In this document: piece by piece, positions 7,288 to 15,368 of the stretch
Layout of the letters: each line of letters opens with the position of its first letter
Numbering within the stretch: the stretch's first letter is position 1
NCBI RefSeq assembly: GCF_014649735.1
Contig: NZ_BMTP01000018.1
Location: forward strand, 52,468-116,467
Direction: 5' to 3'
Length of the DNA stretch: 64,000 nucleotides
Origin: Streptomyces lavendofoliae
GTDB taxonomy: Bacteria; Actinomycetota; Actinomycetes; Streptomycetales; Streptomycetaceae
Notes under the pieces: generated by a model
The model's input: the letters and a program-made list of their open reading frames with translations, nothing else
What the model was told of the DNA's origin: nothing
Database searches by the model: none
Position numbers and translations under genes: made by a program

Positions 7288-7292
7288 CGCGG

Positions 7293-8477
7293 TCAGAGGC
7301 CGCCGGTCTGGAGCAGCCGGTTGGGGGAGGACTTGCTCACGGTGAGGGCGTCCTTCACCGACTGGTCGACGAGCCAGGTGAAGGTCTGGGCGGGCGTCGC
7401 CGACGGGTGGCGCGCCTTCAGGAGGGTGGCCACGCCCGCGACGTGCGGGCTGGCCATGGACGTGCCGTTCAGCGCCACGCTCCCGCCGCCGAGCCTGGCC
7501 GAGACGATGGCGGCCCCAGGGGCGTACATGTCCAGGCACGGGCCGAAGTTGGAGAAGCCGGTCTCCTGGTCCAGGTGGTTGGTGGCGCCGACGGTGAGGA
7601 CCCGGGCCGCGCTCGCGGGCGAGACGCCGCACGCGTCGGCCGCGTCGTTCCCGGCCGCGATCACCGGCAGGACGCCGCTGTCGGACAGGGAGGTGGCGGC
7701 CTGGTTGAGGGCGTCGCTCCGAGGGCCGCCGACGGACCCGTTGAGCACCGCGGGCTGCCTGGCGTTCTTCGCCACCCAGTCCAGTCCGGCGATCATTCCC
7801 GAGTACGTTCCCTTGCCGTCGCACCCGAGGACGCGCACGCTGACCAGGCCGGCCTGCCGGGCGACGCCGAAGGTCGCCCCGCCGACGGTGCCCGCGACGT
7901 GCGTGCCGTGGCCGTTGCAGTCCTGGCCGTTGCGCCCGTCGCCCACCGCGTCGAACCCGGGCACGGCGCGCCCGCCGAACTCGGGGTGCCGGTAGTCGAT
8001 GCCGGTGTCGAGGACGTAGGCCCTGGCGCCGGCGCCGGTGCCGTTGACGTTGTACTGCTGGTTGAGCGGGAGGTACGGCTGGTCGATGCGGTCCAGGCCC
8101 CAACTGGCGGCAGTGGCGCGGACGGTGGGCCCGGCGGGTACGGGGGTGGCCGTGACCACCGCGTCCTGCTCGACGGCCGCCACCTCCGGCAGGCCGCGCG
8201 CGGTCGTCAGCTGGGAGGCGCTCAGTCTCGCCGCGAAGCCGCGCAGGACGCTGGAGTACTCGTGGAGCGGGGTGACGCCGAGCTGTCGGGTGATCCGGAC
8301 CGCTGATGTCGTACCCGGTTTCAGGACGACGATGTACTGGTCGGGTACCGGCGAGGTGGTGGTCCGCAGCGGGGCGAGGCCGGCGGTGGGGGCGGCGGTG
8401 GCGGTGGGGGCGGGGGTCGCGGTGAGGGGAAGCAGCAGGAGCAGCGCGGCACAGGCGCGGCGAGCGGACAACCTCAT
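7293..8477 (-). CDS. Secreted S8 subtilisin-like serine protease
   Basis: The 394-residue preproprotease has a signal peptide (about residues 1-29) and an I9-type propeptide that begins near DQYIVVLKPG. The catalytic triad is Asp157 (VLDTGID), His190 (NGHGTHVAG) and Ser340 (NGTSMASP), in the order of the S8 family. The oxyanion Asn lies in the AAGND segment. The start at 8477 was chosen because GGAG is 7 nt upstream and the signal peptide begins there; 19 further residues could be read upstream. It should be an extracellular protease made as a self-cleaving zymogen. Confidence 0.92.
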   Translation of the reverse strand: MRLSARRACAALLLLLPLTATPAPTATAAPTAGLAPLRTTTSPVPDQYIVVLKPGTTSAVRITRQLGVTPLHEYSSVLRGFAARLSASQLTTARGLPEVAAVEQDAVVTATPVPAGPTVRATAASWGLDRIDQPYLPLNQQYNVNGTGAGARAYVLDTGIDYRHPEFGGRAVPGFDAVGDGRNGQDCNGHGTHVAGTVGGATFGVARQAGLVSVRVLGCDGKGTYSGMIAGLDWVAKNARQPAVLNGSVGGPRSDALNQAATSLSDSGVLPVIAAGNDAADACGVSPASAARVLTVGATNHLDQETGFSNFGPCLDMYAPGAAIVSARLGGGSVALNGTSMASPHVAGVATLLKARHPSATPAQTFTWLVDQSVKDALTVSKSSPNRLLQTGGL

Positions 8478-8641
8478 GCAGAACTCCGATCGGGAGTGTC
8501 CGGCGAAGGGCGACGTCTGTAGGGAAGCAGCCACCGGGCATCAGGACACATCGCCTGACGGAGTGATGTGCGCGCTTTCCGTGGTGAACGGCGCATGTGT
8601 CACCGGGTTATGTGCGCGGCACGCGCCCTCGCGGCGGGCCG

Positions 8642-8665
8642 TAGGCTTACCGACTACCGAGTAGT
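8642..8665 (+). promoter_or_regulatory. Promoter -10 and inverted repeat of the TetR gene
   Basis: TAGGCT (8642-8647) is a likely -10 box. It is followed at the expected start point by the inverted repeat ACTAC CGA GTAGT (8653-8665). That is a typical place for TetR autorepression. One half-site (TACTC on the complement) also occurs in the palindrome before the acyl-CoA ligase at 10377. Confidence 0.5.
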
Positions 8666-8680
8666 AGGAGGACGGTTGCC

Positions 8681-9343
8681 GTGAAGAGCCCGGGTGCGAA
8701 GGCGAAGCGCATGCCGCGCGCCGTGCGCGAGCAGCAGATGCTGGACGCGGCCGTGCGGACCTTCGGACAGCGGGGCTACCGTGCCGCGTCGATGGACGAG
8801 ATCGCCGAACTCGCGGGCGTGTCCAAGCCGTTGGTCTACCTCTACCTGAACTCCAAGGAAGAGCTCTTCACCGCCTGCATCCGCCGCGAGGCCGCCGCGC
8901 TGGTCGCCGCCGTGCGCGACGCGGTGGAGGCGGACGCCGCCGGGCCGGGCACGCCGGCCGACCGGCAGCTGTGGGCGGGCCTCACCGCCTTCTTCACGCA
9001 CACCGCCGAGAACCCGGACGGCTGGGCGGTGCTGCACCAGCAGGCCCGTACGCACGGGGAGCCGTTCGCGGCGGAGGTGGCGGCGATGCGGGCCGAGATC
9101 GCGGCCTTCGTGACCGGTCTGATCGGCGAGGCGGCCCGGGAGGCGCACCAGGACCCGGCGTTCGGCGACCGGGACGTGTCCGGGCTCGCCCAGGCCCTGG
9201 TGGGCGCGGCGGAGTCGCTGGCGCAGTGGGCCAACGAGACGCCCGGGGTGTCGGCCAAGGAGGCGGCCGCGACCCTGATGAACTTCGCCTGGGCGGGCCT
9301 GGGCAGCCTCATGGACGGGCGGCGCTGGTCACCGTCCCGGTGA
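8681..9343 (+). CDS. TetR-family transcriptional regulator
   Basis: The 220-residue protein has an N-terminal TetR helix-turn-helix (about residues 15-60, SMDEIAELAGVSKPLVYLYLNSKEEL) and an all-helical ligand domain. GTG 8681 follows a strong AGGAGGAC site. It overlaps the convergent MaoC-like gene by 35 bp at its end. A MaoC hydratase and an acyl-CoA ligase sit next to it. By analogy with FadR- and KstR-like systems, it probably represses lipid genes and is released by an acyl-CoA. Confidence 0.9.
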   Translation: MKSPGAKAKRMPRAVREQQMLDAAVRTFGQRGYRAASMDEIAELAGVSKPLVYLYLNSKEELFTACIRREAAALVAAVRDAVEADAAGPGTPADRQLWAGLTAFFTHTAENPDGWAVLHQQARTHGEPFAAEVAAMRAEIAAFVTGLIGEAAREAHQDPAFGDRDVSGLAQALVGAAESLAQWANETPGVSAKEAAATLMNFAWAGLGSLMDGRRWSPSR

Positions 9344-10208
9344 GGTGGACCCGGTCGCCGTCGCGCAGCTGGAAGACGTCGCCCCCGGCGGCGTACGTCA
9401 GGCGGGCCGGGAGCAGGACGGGCGCCTTGAAGTCGGCGCGTACGCGGACGTGGCGGGGTGCGGGGTCCTGCTCGGCCAGGCAGCGGGCGAAGGTCCACAT
9501 GCCGTGGGCGACCGGCCGGGGGTAGCCGAAGAGCCGGGCGGTGAGCGGGTACAGGTGGATCGGGTTGCGGTCGCCCGAGACGCCGCCGTACCGGCGGCCC
9601 AGCCCGGCGTCGAGGTGCCACTCGGCGCGGGCACGCGGACCGGTGGGGTGGTCCGGTGCGGGGGTTTTCTGGGCGGGGTGGTCCGGTGCGGGGGGACGCA
9701 CGGCCGGGGCGGGCGGGCGGTGGCGGGCGAGGTAGCCGCTGCGGGACTCCCAGACCGGCTCGCCCGCCACCCGCGCCTCGGTGGTGACGGTGGCCTCGGT
9801 ACCCCGCCGGTGCGGGGCCGTCCCGGTCACCGCGACGGTCAACTCCAGCCTCTCGTACGGGCGCGGCGGCCGGTGCTGGACGACCTCGATCCAGGTGTGC
9901 ACCAGCCCGAGCAGCGGCAGCGGGAAGTCCCGCGCGGCCATCAGCCGCATGGCGAGCGGGAACGCCAGGACGTGCGGGTACGGCAGCGGCACCGGTCCCG
10001 GCGCCGGTCCCCGGTCGGGGAACCCGCACACCCGGGCGTACGCCCCGAGGCGCGCCGGGTCGATCCGTACGTCCGTGGCGACGTACCGCCGGCCGGGCAC
10101 GCCGGCATCGGGGCCGCCGGGACGGGGGCCGCCACGGCCGGGGCGCTTGAACGGTGAGCGGAGGGCTCCGGCGGCGAGCGTGAGCGGCAGGCTCGTCAGG
10201 TCCGTCAT
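9309..10208 (-). CDS. MaoC-like (R)-specific enoyl hydratase, double hot-dog
   Basis: The 299-residue protein ends in a MaoC domain with the hydratase signature Asp-Arg-Asn-Pro-Ile-His (GDRNPIHL), whose Asp and His form the catalytic pair. The N-terminal half looks like the degenerate substrate-binding hot dog found in FAS-type dehydratases. A Pro-rich linker near the middle contains a 10-residue in-frame duplication (APDHP twice). It should hydrate trans-2-enoyl-CoA or -ACP. Its 3' end overlaps the TetR gene, and it diverges from the acyl-CoA ligase. Confidence 0.82.
   Translation of the reverse strand: MTDLTSLPLTLAAGALRSPFKRPGRGGPRPGGPDAGVPGRRYVATDVRIDPARLGAYARVCGFPDRGPAPGPVPLPYPHVLAFPLAMRLMAARDFPLPLLGLVHTWIEVVQHRPPRPYERLELTVAVTGTAPHRRGTEATVTTEARVAGEPVWESRSGYLARHRPPAPAVRPPAPDHPAQKTPAPDHPTGPRARAEWHLDAGLGRRYGGVSGDRNPIHLYPLTARLFGYPRPVAHGMWTFARCLAEQDPAPRHVRVRADFKAPVLLPARLTYAAGGDVFQLRDGDRVHLTGTVTSAARP
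9645..9694. repeat. 30-bp-period tandem duplication inside the MaoC gene
   Basis: The 20-mer GGGGTGGTCCGGTGCGGGGG occurs at 9645-9664 and again at 9675-9694. The 30-bp period keeps the frame and duplicates a Pro-rich linker segment. Confidence 0.7.
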
Positions 10209-10347
10209 CGCGACGTCGCGTCCCGCTCGCCCAATCGCGCCGGAGGGGCGGCGGTGGCGTCCGGCGCGACGGCCGCCCGGTCCCCGTGGCCGTGACCCGG
10301 GAGGCCGCCGGATCCCGTGGCGGTGAGGTGCGGATGGCGGTCGGCCA

Positions 10348-10390
10348 TTGTCCTGGCTCCCTGCTCGGCCCTAGATTTACTCCTGAGTAA
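10348..10390 (+). promoter_or_regulatory. Promoter and TetR-type palindrome of the acyl-CoA ligase gene
   Basis: TTGTCC (10348-10353) and TAGATT (10372-10377) are 18 bp apart. The predicted start at about 10384 lies within the perfect palindrome TTACTC CT GAGTAA (10377-10390). An additional TTACTC half-site follows at 10393. A repressor bound here would block initiation. The nearby TetR protein is the prime candidate. Confidence 0.6.
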
Positions 10391-10472
10391 GGTTACTCAA
10401 AGGTCAGGACCTGGTCGAGGGTGCCGCCGCGAGCGGCCCCTCTCGCCCCCGGCCCGCCCGAAGGAGCCGCAC

Positions 10473-12335
10473 GTGACAGACGCCTCGCCCCAGCCGCCGC
10501 ACGAAGTCTCCGTACCGCCCCTCGTCCCGCCCGTGACGGACGGCTCCCTCGCCGACATCCCGTTCGACAACGCCCGCCAGGCGCCCGCCGCCCCGGTCCT
10601 CAGCCGCAAGGACGCCGGGGGAGTGTGGCGCGACGTGTCCGCCGCCGGCTTCGCCGCCGAAGTCCTCGCGGTGGCCAAGGGACTTGTCGCCGAGGGCCTG
10701 CGCCCGGGTGACCGACTGGCCGTCATGGCCCGGACGACGTACGAGTGGACGCTGCTGGACTTCGCCGCCTGGGCCGCCGGACTGGTCACCGTCCCCGTCT
10801 ACCCGACGTCCTCCGCCTTCCAGGCCCGCTGGATCCTCCAGGACTCCGGGGCGGCGGCCTGCGCCGTGGAGACCATGGACCAGGCCCGGCTGATCAGCAC
10901 CGAGCGGCAGCGGATGCCCGGGCTGAGGCACCTGTGGGTCCTCGACAACGGCGCGATCGGCACGCTCCGGCAGGCGGGCCACCGCGTACCCGACGGGGTG
11001 GTCACCGCCCGGCGGGCCGGTCTGTCACCGGACACGATCGCCACCCTGATCTACACCTCCGGCACCACCGGCCGCCCCAAGGGCTGCGTCCTCACCCACG
11101 CCAACTTCTTCGCGGAGGTGGACAACGCGGTCGAACTGCTGCACCCGGTCTTCAGGTCCGTCAGCAAGGAGCCGGCCTCCACCCTGCTCTTCCTGCCCCT
11201 CTCCCACGTGTTCGGCCGGATGGTCGCCATCGGCTGCCTCCGCGCCCGGGTGCGCCTCGGGCACGCGCCGTCCATCCGGACCGAGGACCTGCTCGCCGAC
11301 CTGGCGGGCTTCCGGCCCACGTTCCTGCTGGCCATCCCGTACGTCCTGGAGAAGGTCCACAACACCGGCCGCGCCACCGCCGAGCGGATGGGCCGCGCCG
11401 CCTCCTTCGACCGGGCGGCGGCGATCGCCCGGCGGTACGGCGAGGCCGTGGAGGCCGCGCAGCACGGCACCGGCCCCGGCCCGTCGCTCGGTCTGCGGGC
11501 CGCCCGGGCCCTGTACGACCCGCTGGTCTACCGCCGCATCCGGGCGGCGCTCGGCGGCCGGGTGCGGTACGCGATCTGCGGCGGTTCCCCGCTGGGACGG
11601 CGTCTGGCGTCGTTCTACGCGGGCGCGGGCGTCGACGTGTTCGAGGGGTACGGCCTGACGGAGACCACCGCCGCCTCCACCGTGACCCCGCCGCTCAGGC
11701 CCAAGGTCGGCACGGTGGGCCGGCCGCTGCCGGGGACGGCGGTCCGGATCGCCGGCGACGGCGAGGTCCTGCTGCGGGGCGGCCACGTCTTCGCCGGCTA
11801 CTGGGACGCGGAACGCGGCGGGGCGGTGCCCGCGCTCACCGACGGGTGGTTCGCCACGGGCGACCTGGGCGAGCTGGACGAGGACGGCTACCTCACGATC
11901 ACGGGCCGCAAGAAGGACATCATCATCACCTCGGGCGGCAAGAACGTCACGCCCGCCCCGCTGGAGGACTGGCTCCGCGCCCACCCCCTGGTGTCCCAGT
12001 GCATGGTGGTCGGCGACGACCGTCCCTACGTCACCGCCCTGATCACCCTGGAACCGGACGGCCTGGCGCACTGGCGCCGTATGAGGAAGAAGGACGACGT
12101 CCCGCTGCGGGATCTCGTGGCGGACGAGGATCTGCTGGCCGCTCTCCAGCGGGCCGTGGACGAGGCCAACCGCCTGGTGTCACGCGCCGAGGCCATCCGC
12201 CGCTTCCGCGTCCTCGCGACCGACTTCACGGAGGAGGGCGGCCACCTGACGCCCTCGCTGAAACTCAAGCGGGCGGCGATAGCGCGGGACTTCGCGGCGG
12301 ACATCGAGGCGCTGTACGCCGGTGACCGGCGCTGA
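10473..12335 (+). CDS. Long-chain fatty acid-CoA ligase
   Basis: The 620-residue AMP-forming synthetase activates fatty acids to acyl-CoA by way of an acyl-adenylate. The P-loop (TLIYTSGTTGRPKGCVLTH), the adenylate motif (YGLTETTAA), the hinge region (GWFATGDLGELDEDGYL) and the catalytic Lys region (GRKKDIIITSGGKNVTP) are all present. GTG 10473 has AAGGAG 6 nt upstream; the longer frame from 10317 would run through the promoter. The size and the Lys region match FadD15-like bacterial ligases. A TetR-type operator overlaps its promoter. Confidence 0.92.
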   Translation: MTDASPQPPHEVSVPPLVPPVTDGSLADIPFDNARQAPAAPVLSRKDAGGVWRDVSAAGFAAEVLAVAKGLVAEGLRPGDRLAVMARTTYEWTLLDFAAWAAGLVTVPVYPTSSAFQARWILQDSGAAACAVETMDQARLISTERQRMPGLRHLWVLDNGAIGTLRQAGHRVPDGVVTARRAGLSPDTIATLIYTSGTTGRPKGCVLTHANFFAEVDNAVELLHPVFRSVSKEPASTLLFLPLSHVFGRMVAIGCLRARVRLGHAPSIRTEDLLADLAGFRPTFLLAIPYVLEKVHNTGRATAERMGRAASFDRAAAIARRYGEAVEAAQHGTGPGPSLGLRAARALYDPLVYRRIRAALGGRVRYAICGGSPLGRRLASFYAGAGVDVFEGYGLTETTAASTVTPPLRPKVGTVGRPLPGTAVRIAGDGEVLLRGGHVFAGYWDAERGGAVPALTDGWFATGDLGELDEDGYLTITGRKKDIIITSGGKNVTPAPLEDWLRAHPLVSQCMVVGDDRPYVTALITLEPDGLAHWRRMRKKDDVPLRDLVADEDLLAALQRAVDEANRLVSRAEAIRRFRVLATDFTEEGGHLTPSLKLKRAAIARDFAADIEALYAGDRR

Positions 12336-12351
12336 CCTCGGTGCGAACCGG

Positions 12352-12395
12352 CACCGGCACCACCGCCACCGCCACCGCCACCGGCGGTGCCGGTG
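12352..12395 (+). terminator. Terminator after the acyl-CoA ligase gene
   Basis: CACCGGCACC (12352-12361) pairs with GGTGCCGGTG (12386-12395). The loop is a short CACCGC tandem repeat. Confidence 0.6.
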
Positions 12396-12573
12396 GACCC
12401 GTGACGTCCCGGTGGTGCGGTGGTCCCGGCTCCCCCGGTGGGCCGGGCCGGGACCGCTACGGGCCGCCCCGCCCGTCCCGGGGAGGTCACCCGAACGCGC
12501 GGGCCGCCTTGCCGTCCGTCCGCGCGGACCGTCGCATGGACAGGGACATCCGACCGGCGCGCGAGAGGCTGCC

Positions 12574-13191
12574 ATGTTCGTTCGTACCACCTATGCGACA
12601 GGCGATCCGGCCAAGCTCGACGGGGCCGTACGCGCACTGACCACCGAGGGCCGGGAACAGCTGTTCGGGCAGCCGGGCTTCCGCGGCGCCGGCCTGTTCG
12701 TGGACCGTGAGGTCGGCAAGCTGATGACCGGCACCTGGTGGGACGACGAGGAGGCGCTCCGCGCGAGCGCCGAGCGCATGGGCGAGGTGCGCGCCCGGAT
12801 GCTGGCGGGGTTCGCGGCCACCGTGACGGTCGACGTCTGGGAGGCGGCGGTGGCCACCCGGCCGGAGGCGGCCGGCGAGGACGCCCGCTTCCGGATGACC
12901 CGGATGGACGTCGCCCCGTCCGACGCCGACGCTCTGGTCGACGCCTATGAGAACGGCGCCCTGCCCAAACTCCGTGCCATGAACGGCTTCCTCGGCGGGT
13001 CGCTGCTCCTCGACCGCGCCGGAGGGCGGGCCACGGTCGGCGCGATCTACGCCGACCAGGACAGTCTGGCGGCGTCGCGGGGCCACAGCGCCGCCGTGCG
13101 CGGTGAGGCGACCAGCAGGACCCGCGCGACCGTGCGGTCGGTGGAGGAGTTCGAGGTCGTCATGGTCGAGTCCCGGCCCCCGTCGCCCTGA
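12574..13191 (+). CDS. Antibiotic-biosynthesis-monooxygenase-like (dimeric alpha-beta barrel) protein
   Basis: The 205-residue protein appears to contain two repeats of a roughly 95-residue ferredoxin-like alpha-beta unit. The first begins MFVRTTYATGDPAKLDGAV and the second RMTRMDVAPSDADALVDA. Each holds a GxxGxxLxxD strand, as in the ABM/EthD superfamily. No cofactor motif is visible, and such proteins often act without one. ATG 12574 follows GAGAGG. The substrate is unknown. Confidence 0.65.
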   Translation: MFVRTTYATGDPAKLDGAVRALTTEGREQLFGQPGFRGAGLFVDREVGKLMTGTWWDDEEALRASAERMGEVRARMLAGFAATVTVDVWEAAVATRPEAAGEDARFRMTRMDVAPSDADALVDAYENGALPKLRAMNGFLGGSLLLDRAGGRATVGAIYADQDSLAASRGHSAAVRGEATSRTRATVRSVEEFEVVMVESRPPSP

Positions 13192-13248
13192 ACCGCCCCG
13201 GTGCGGAGGAGGACCGCCCAGGGAACGACCCGCTCGGGGACGACCCGC

Positions 13249-14052
13249 TCAGAAGGGGACCCGCGCCGCCCCGACGGCCGCCGCCGCGGCCGGGTCACCG
13301 TCGTAGACGACGCCGGGCGCGGGACGGCCCGAGAGGTGGCGCATCAGCGTCACCGCGTCCGTCTGCACCACCACGGCCGGGGCGCCGCGCCCCAGCGTCC
13401 AGCGGCCACCGGCGGGCCCCGACAGGTCCAGGAACACCGGAGGGCCGTTCCAGTCCAGCGCCAGGTCCAGCAGCACCTGGCCGACGACCTCCTTGTCGTG
13501 CTCGCGCAGCACCGGGTCGCGGCCGGTGGCGTCGCAGATGTCCACCCGGTGCATCCAGGTGTCGCGGGAGACCAGCACCCTGGCCAGGAAGTCCATCGAG
13601 TCCTCGGCCAGCTCCTTGGACTCGGGGAACAGCGGGCTCAGCGGGATCCGCCGCCGCACACCGCCCGGCAGCCGCTCCAGCGCCCGCAGGCCCCGCGGAC
13701 CGAACCGGTCCAGGAGCCCGGCCACCGCGCCGGGCGGCACCGAGCGCCGGGCCTCCACCTGGCAGAGGTTGCGCGCGTGCAGCGGTGTCAGCCCCGGGTG
13801 CCGCCGCCGGCCGAGCAGCGTCCGGCCGACCAGCAACCACGGCCGGGCCAGCTCCTCGTACTGCCCCACCACATGGGTCGCGAGGTCCCGCACGGTCCAG
13901 CCGTCGCACGCCGTGCGCAGCGACCAGTCGCCGGGGTCCAGCCCTTCCAGCGTCGCGGTCATCGCCCTCAGCTCCGCGGCGTTCACCGCCCGTGCCCGCA
14001 GCGGGTGCGTCCGGGGGATCCCGAGGGCGGAGGGCGGTGCGGTGGTGACCAT
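13249..14052 (-). CDS. Maleylpyruvate isomerase-family mycothiol-dependent protein
   Basis: The 267-residue protein has the DinB-like N-terminal four-helix bundle of the MDMPI family. The metal-binding pattern Trp-Thr-Val-Arg-Asp-Leu-x-x-His (DGWTVRDLATHVVG, about residue 55) and a later His-Arg-Val-Asp (MHRVDI) are visible. Members use mycothiol, the actinomycete thiol. ATG 14052 has GGGAGG 6 nt upstream, which excludes the longer upstream reading. The substrate is not predictable. Confidence 0.8.
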   Translation of the reverse strand: MVTTAPPSALGIPRTHPLRARAVNAAELRAMTATLEGLDPGDWSLRTACDGWTVRDLATHVVGQYEELARPWLLVGRTLLGRRRHPGLTPLHARNLCQVEARRSVPPGAVAGLLDRFGPRGLRALERLPGGVRRRIPLSPLFPESKELAEDSMDFLARVLVSRDTWMHRVDICDATGRDPVLREHDKEVVGQVLLDLALDWNGPPVFLDLSGPAGGRWTLGRGAPAVVVQTDAVTLMRHLSGRPAPGVVYDGDPAAAAAVGAARVPF

Positions 14053-14151
14053 GGTCGGCCTCCCTGGGGACGGCGTTCTCCCCGAGACACGACTCACGCT
14101 ACGCCCGTCGCGACGACATTTCCCGCCGTCGGCCCCCGCGACGACCGGTGT

Positions 14152-14209
14152 CCGGCGCCGGGGACGCCACGGGCCGGGGACGCCACGCGCCGGCGCCGGG
14201 GACGCCGCG
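14152..14209. repeat. Short GC-rich tandem repeat
   Basis: The core GGGGACGCC followed by ACG or GCG occurs three times between 14152 and 14209. The first and third copies share 18 of 20 bases or more. It sits in the intergenic gap upstream of the MDMPI gene. Confidence 0.5.
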
Positions 14210-14238
14210 CGCGGCCCCGCCACTGGGGCGCGGTACGC

Positions 14239-14679
14239 CTAGGGCGCGGAGCCGGGGACCGGGCCGGGGCCCCGGCCGTCGGACCGGCGCGCCCGCCACC
14301 GGCGTACGAGGGCCTCGGTGTCGAACGGGGCCAGGCGCAGCGGCGGACCCGCCGGGGGGCGGCGCACCGCTTCGGTGATCTTCTCGTTGATCCCGGCGGC
14401 GATCCGGCGCACCTCCGCCTCGCTCCCCGCCCGGTCCACCGCCTCCAGCGCGTCCTCCGCCTCCTTGCGCAGGGCGAGCGCGGGCGGCAGCACCGGGGCG
14501 ATGCCTTCGCGGTGCATCTTGCCCCTGACCCACCACAGTTCGTCGTACGGGGCGGAGTCGTCCGGCAGGGGCTTGCCGAAACCGGAGAGGTTCCGGAAGT
14601 CACCGCGTTCCGTCGCCTCGCGGATCTGCTTGTCGACGAACGACTCGAAGTCGACGCCTGGAGGCTTGCGCTCGGTCAT
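14239..14679 (-). CDS. DUF1992 (DnaJ-like subfamily C member 28) protein
   Basis: The 146-residue soluble protein contains the DUF1992 core (FESFVDKQIREATERGDFRNLSGFGKPL, in part) in its first half. The function of the family is unknown. The start at 14679 gives the conserved N-terminus. A TACGCT box on the complement (14687-14692) lies 7 nt upstream with no ribosome binding site, so the gene may be leaderless. Confidence 0.85.
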   Translation of the reverse strand: MTERKPPGVDFESFVDKQIREATERGDFRNLSGFGKPLPDDSAPYDELWWVRGKMHREGIAPVLPPALALRKEAEDALEAVDRAGSEAEVRRIAAGINEKITEAVRRPPAGPPLRLAPFDTEALVRRWRARRSDGRGPGPVPGSAP

Positions 14680-14794
14680 GTCTTCGAGCGTACGACGGGG
14701 TAGTCGCGGGCCGGGCGCCTTCCGGCCGCCGGCCCCGGTCCCCCCACCCGGGCGGGGCCGGTCCGGCGCCACCCGAACCCGGAAGCTCCGGTCG

Positions 14795-14847
14795 AAAAAG
14801 GCAGGAGCCCTCTCCGAGCGGCCGTGCGGCCGGACGGAAAGGACTCC
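14795..14847 (-). terminator. Intrinsic terminator of the cold-shock gene
   Basis: On the minus strand a 13-bp stem (14835-14847 with 14804-14816, two G-U pairs) encloses a second CGGCCG/CGGCCG stem. It is followed by TTTTT at 14795-14799. This is an unusually canonical rho-independent terminator for Streptomyces. It lies about 55 bp past the csp stop. Confidence 0.8.
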
Positions 14848-14902
14848 TTGGGTACTGCTCTAGCTGTTACTGAAAGTCGTGCGCGATCGCCGACCCGGGC
14901 AA

Positions 14903-15106
14903 CTAGGCCGGGGTGACGTTCTCCGCCTGCGGGCCCTTCGGGCCCTGGGTGACGTCGAAGTTCACGACCTGGTTCTCCTCGAGGGAGCGGAAACCGGACG
15001 CGTTGATCGCGGAGTAGTGGACGAAGACATCCGGGCCGCCGCCGTCCTGGGCGATGAAGCCGAAGCCCTTTTCAGCGTTGAACCACTTGACGGTTCCGGT
15101 AGCCAT
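14903..15106 (-). CDS. Cold-shock domain protein (CspA family)
   Basis: The 67-residue protein is a single cold-shock OB fold that binds single-stranded RNA and DNA. RNP1 (KGFGFI) and RNP2 (VFVHY) are both intact. The family length is standard. A strong GGAGGG site precedes the ATG. The 5' leader is about 125 nt and contains a terminator-like hairpin (15163-15200). A canonical terminator follows the gene. Confidence 0.96.
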   Translation of the reverse strand: MATGTVKWFNAEKGFGFIAQDGGGPDVFVHYSAINASGFRSLEENQVVNFDVTQGPKGPQAENVTPA

Positions 15107-15162
15107 AAGCCCTCCTATGGGCCAAAGGGTTGCCCTGCTCCAGAACCTGCCAAACAAGTCTG

Positions 15163-15200
15163 AAAACTACAAAAGCCTGCGGGTCACATGCTCCGCAGGC
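15163..15200 (-). promoter_or_regulatory. Attenuator-like hairpin with T-run in the csp 5' leader
   Basis: On the minus strand GCCTGCGG (15200-15193) pairs perfectly with CCGCAGGC (15182-15175) and is followed by TTTTGTAGTTTT. This is an intrinsic terminator shape placed about 55 nt before the csp start, inside its transcribed leader. It suggests premature termination relieved under inducing conditions. Confidence 0.6.
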
Positions 15201-15238
15201 TCTGTACTGCAAGGGAAACCAAACTGCAACTTGCGTCG

Positions 15239-15244
15239 AGCCTA
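15239..15244 (-). promoter_or_regulatory. Putative -10 box of the csp gene
   Basis: TAGGCT on the minus strand would start transcription near 15232, leaving a leader of about 125 nt. No clear -35 is seen. Confidence 0.45.
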
Positions 15245-15355
15245 GCACGCAGTCTGTGCGCATGGGTAGAGGGAAAGATCACGTCACCCGGATGTTTGAC
15301 GGACTTCATCCGGGGTCACACCGGGCCCGGCGAGACCCGCGTTACGAGCCGGGGC

Positions 15356-15368
15356 TAGCCTCGCGTTG
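15356..15368 (+). promoter_or_regulatory. Putative leaderless promoter of mqnA
   Basis: TAGCCT (15356-15361) lies 6 nt before GTG 15368 and there is no ribosome binding site. Confidence 0.4.

Noticed and set aside
10317..10472. N-terminal extension of the acyl-CoA ligase from ATG 10317
   Set aside because: It would be translated from upstream of the predicted promoter and operator; GTG 10473 has a good ribosome binding site and the conserved N-terminus.
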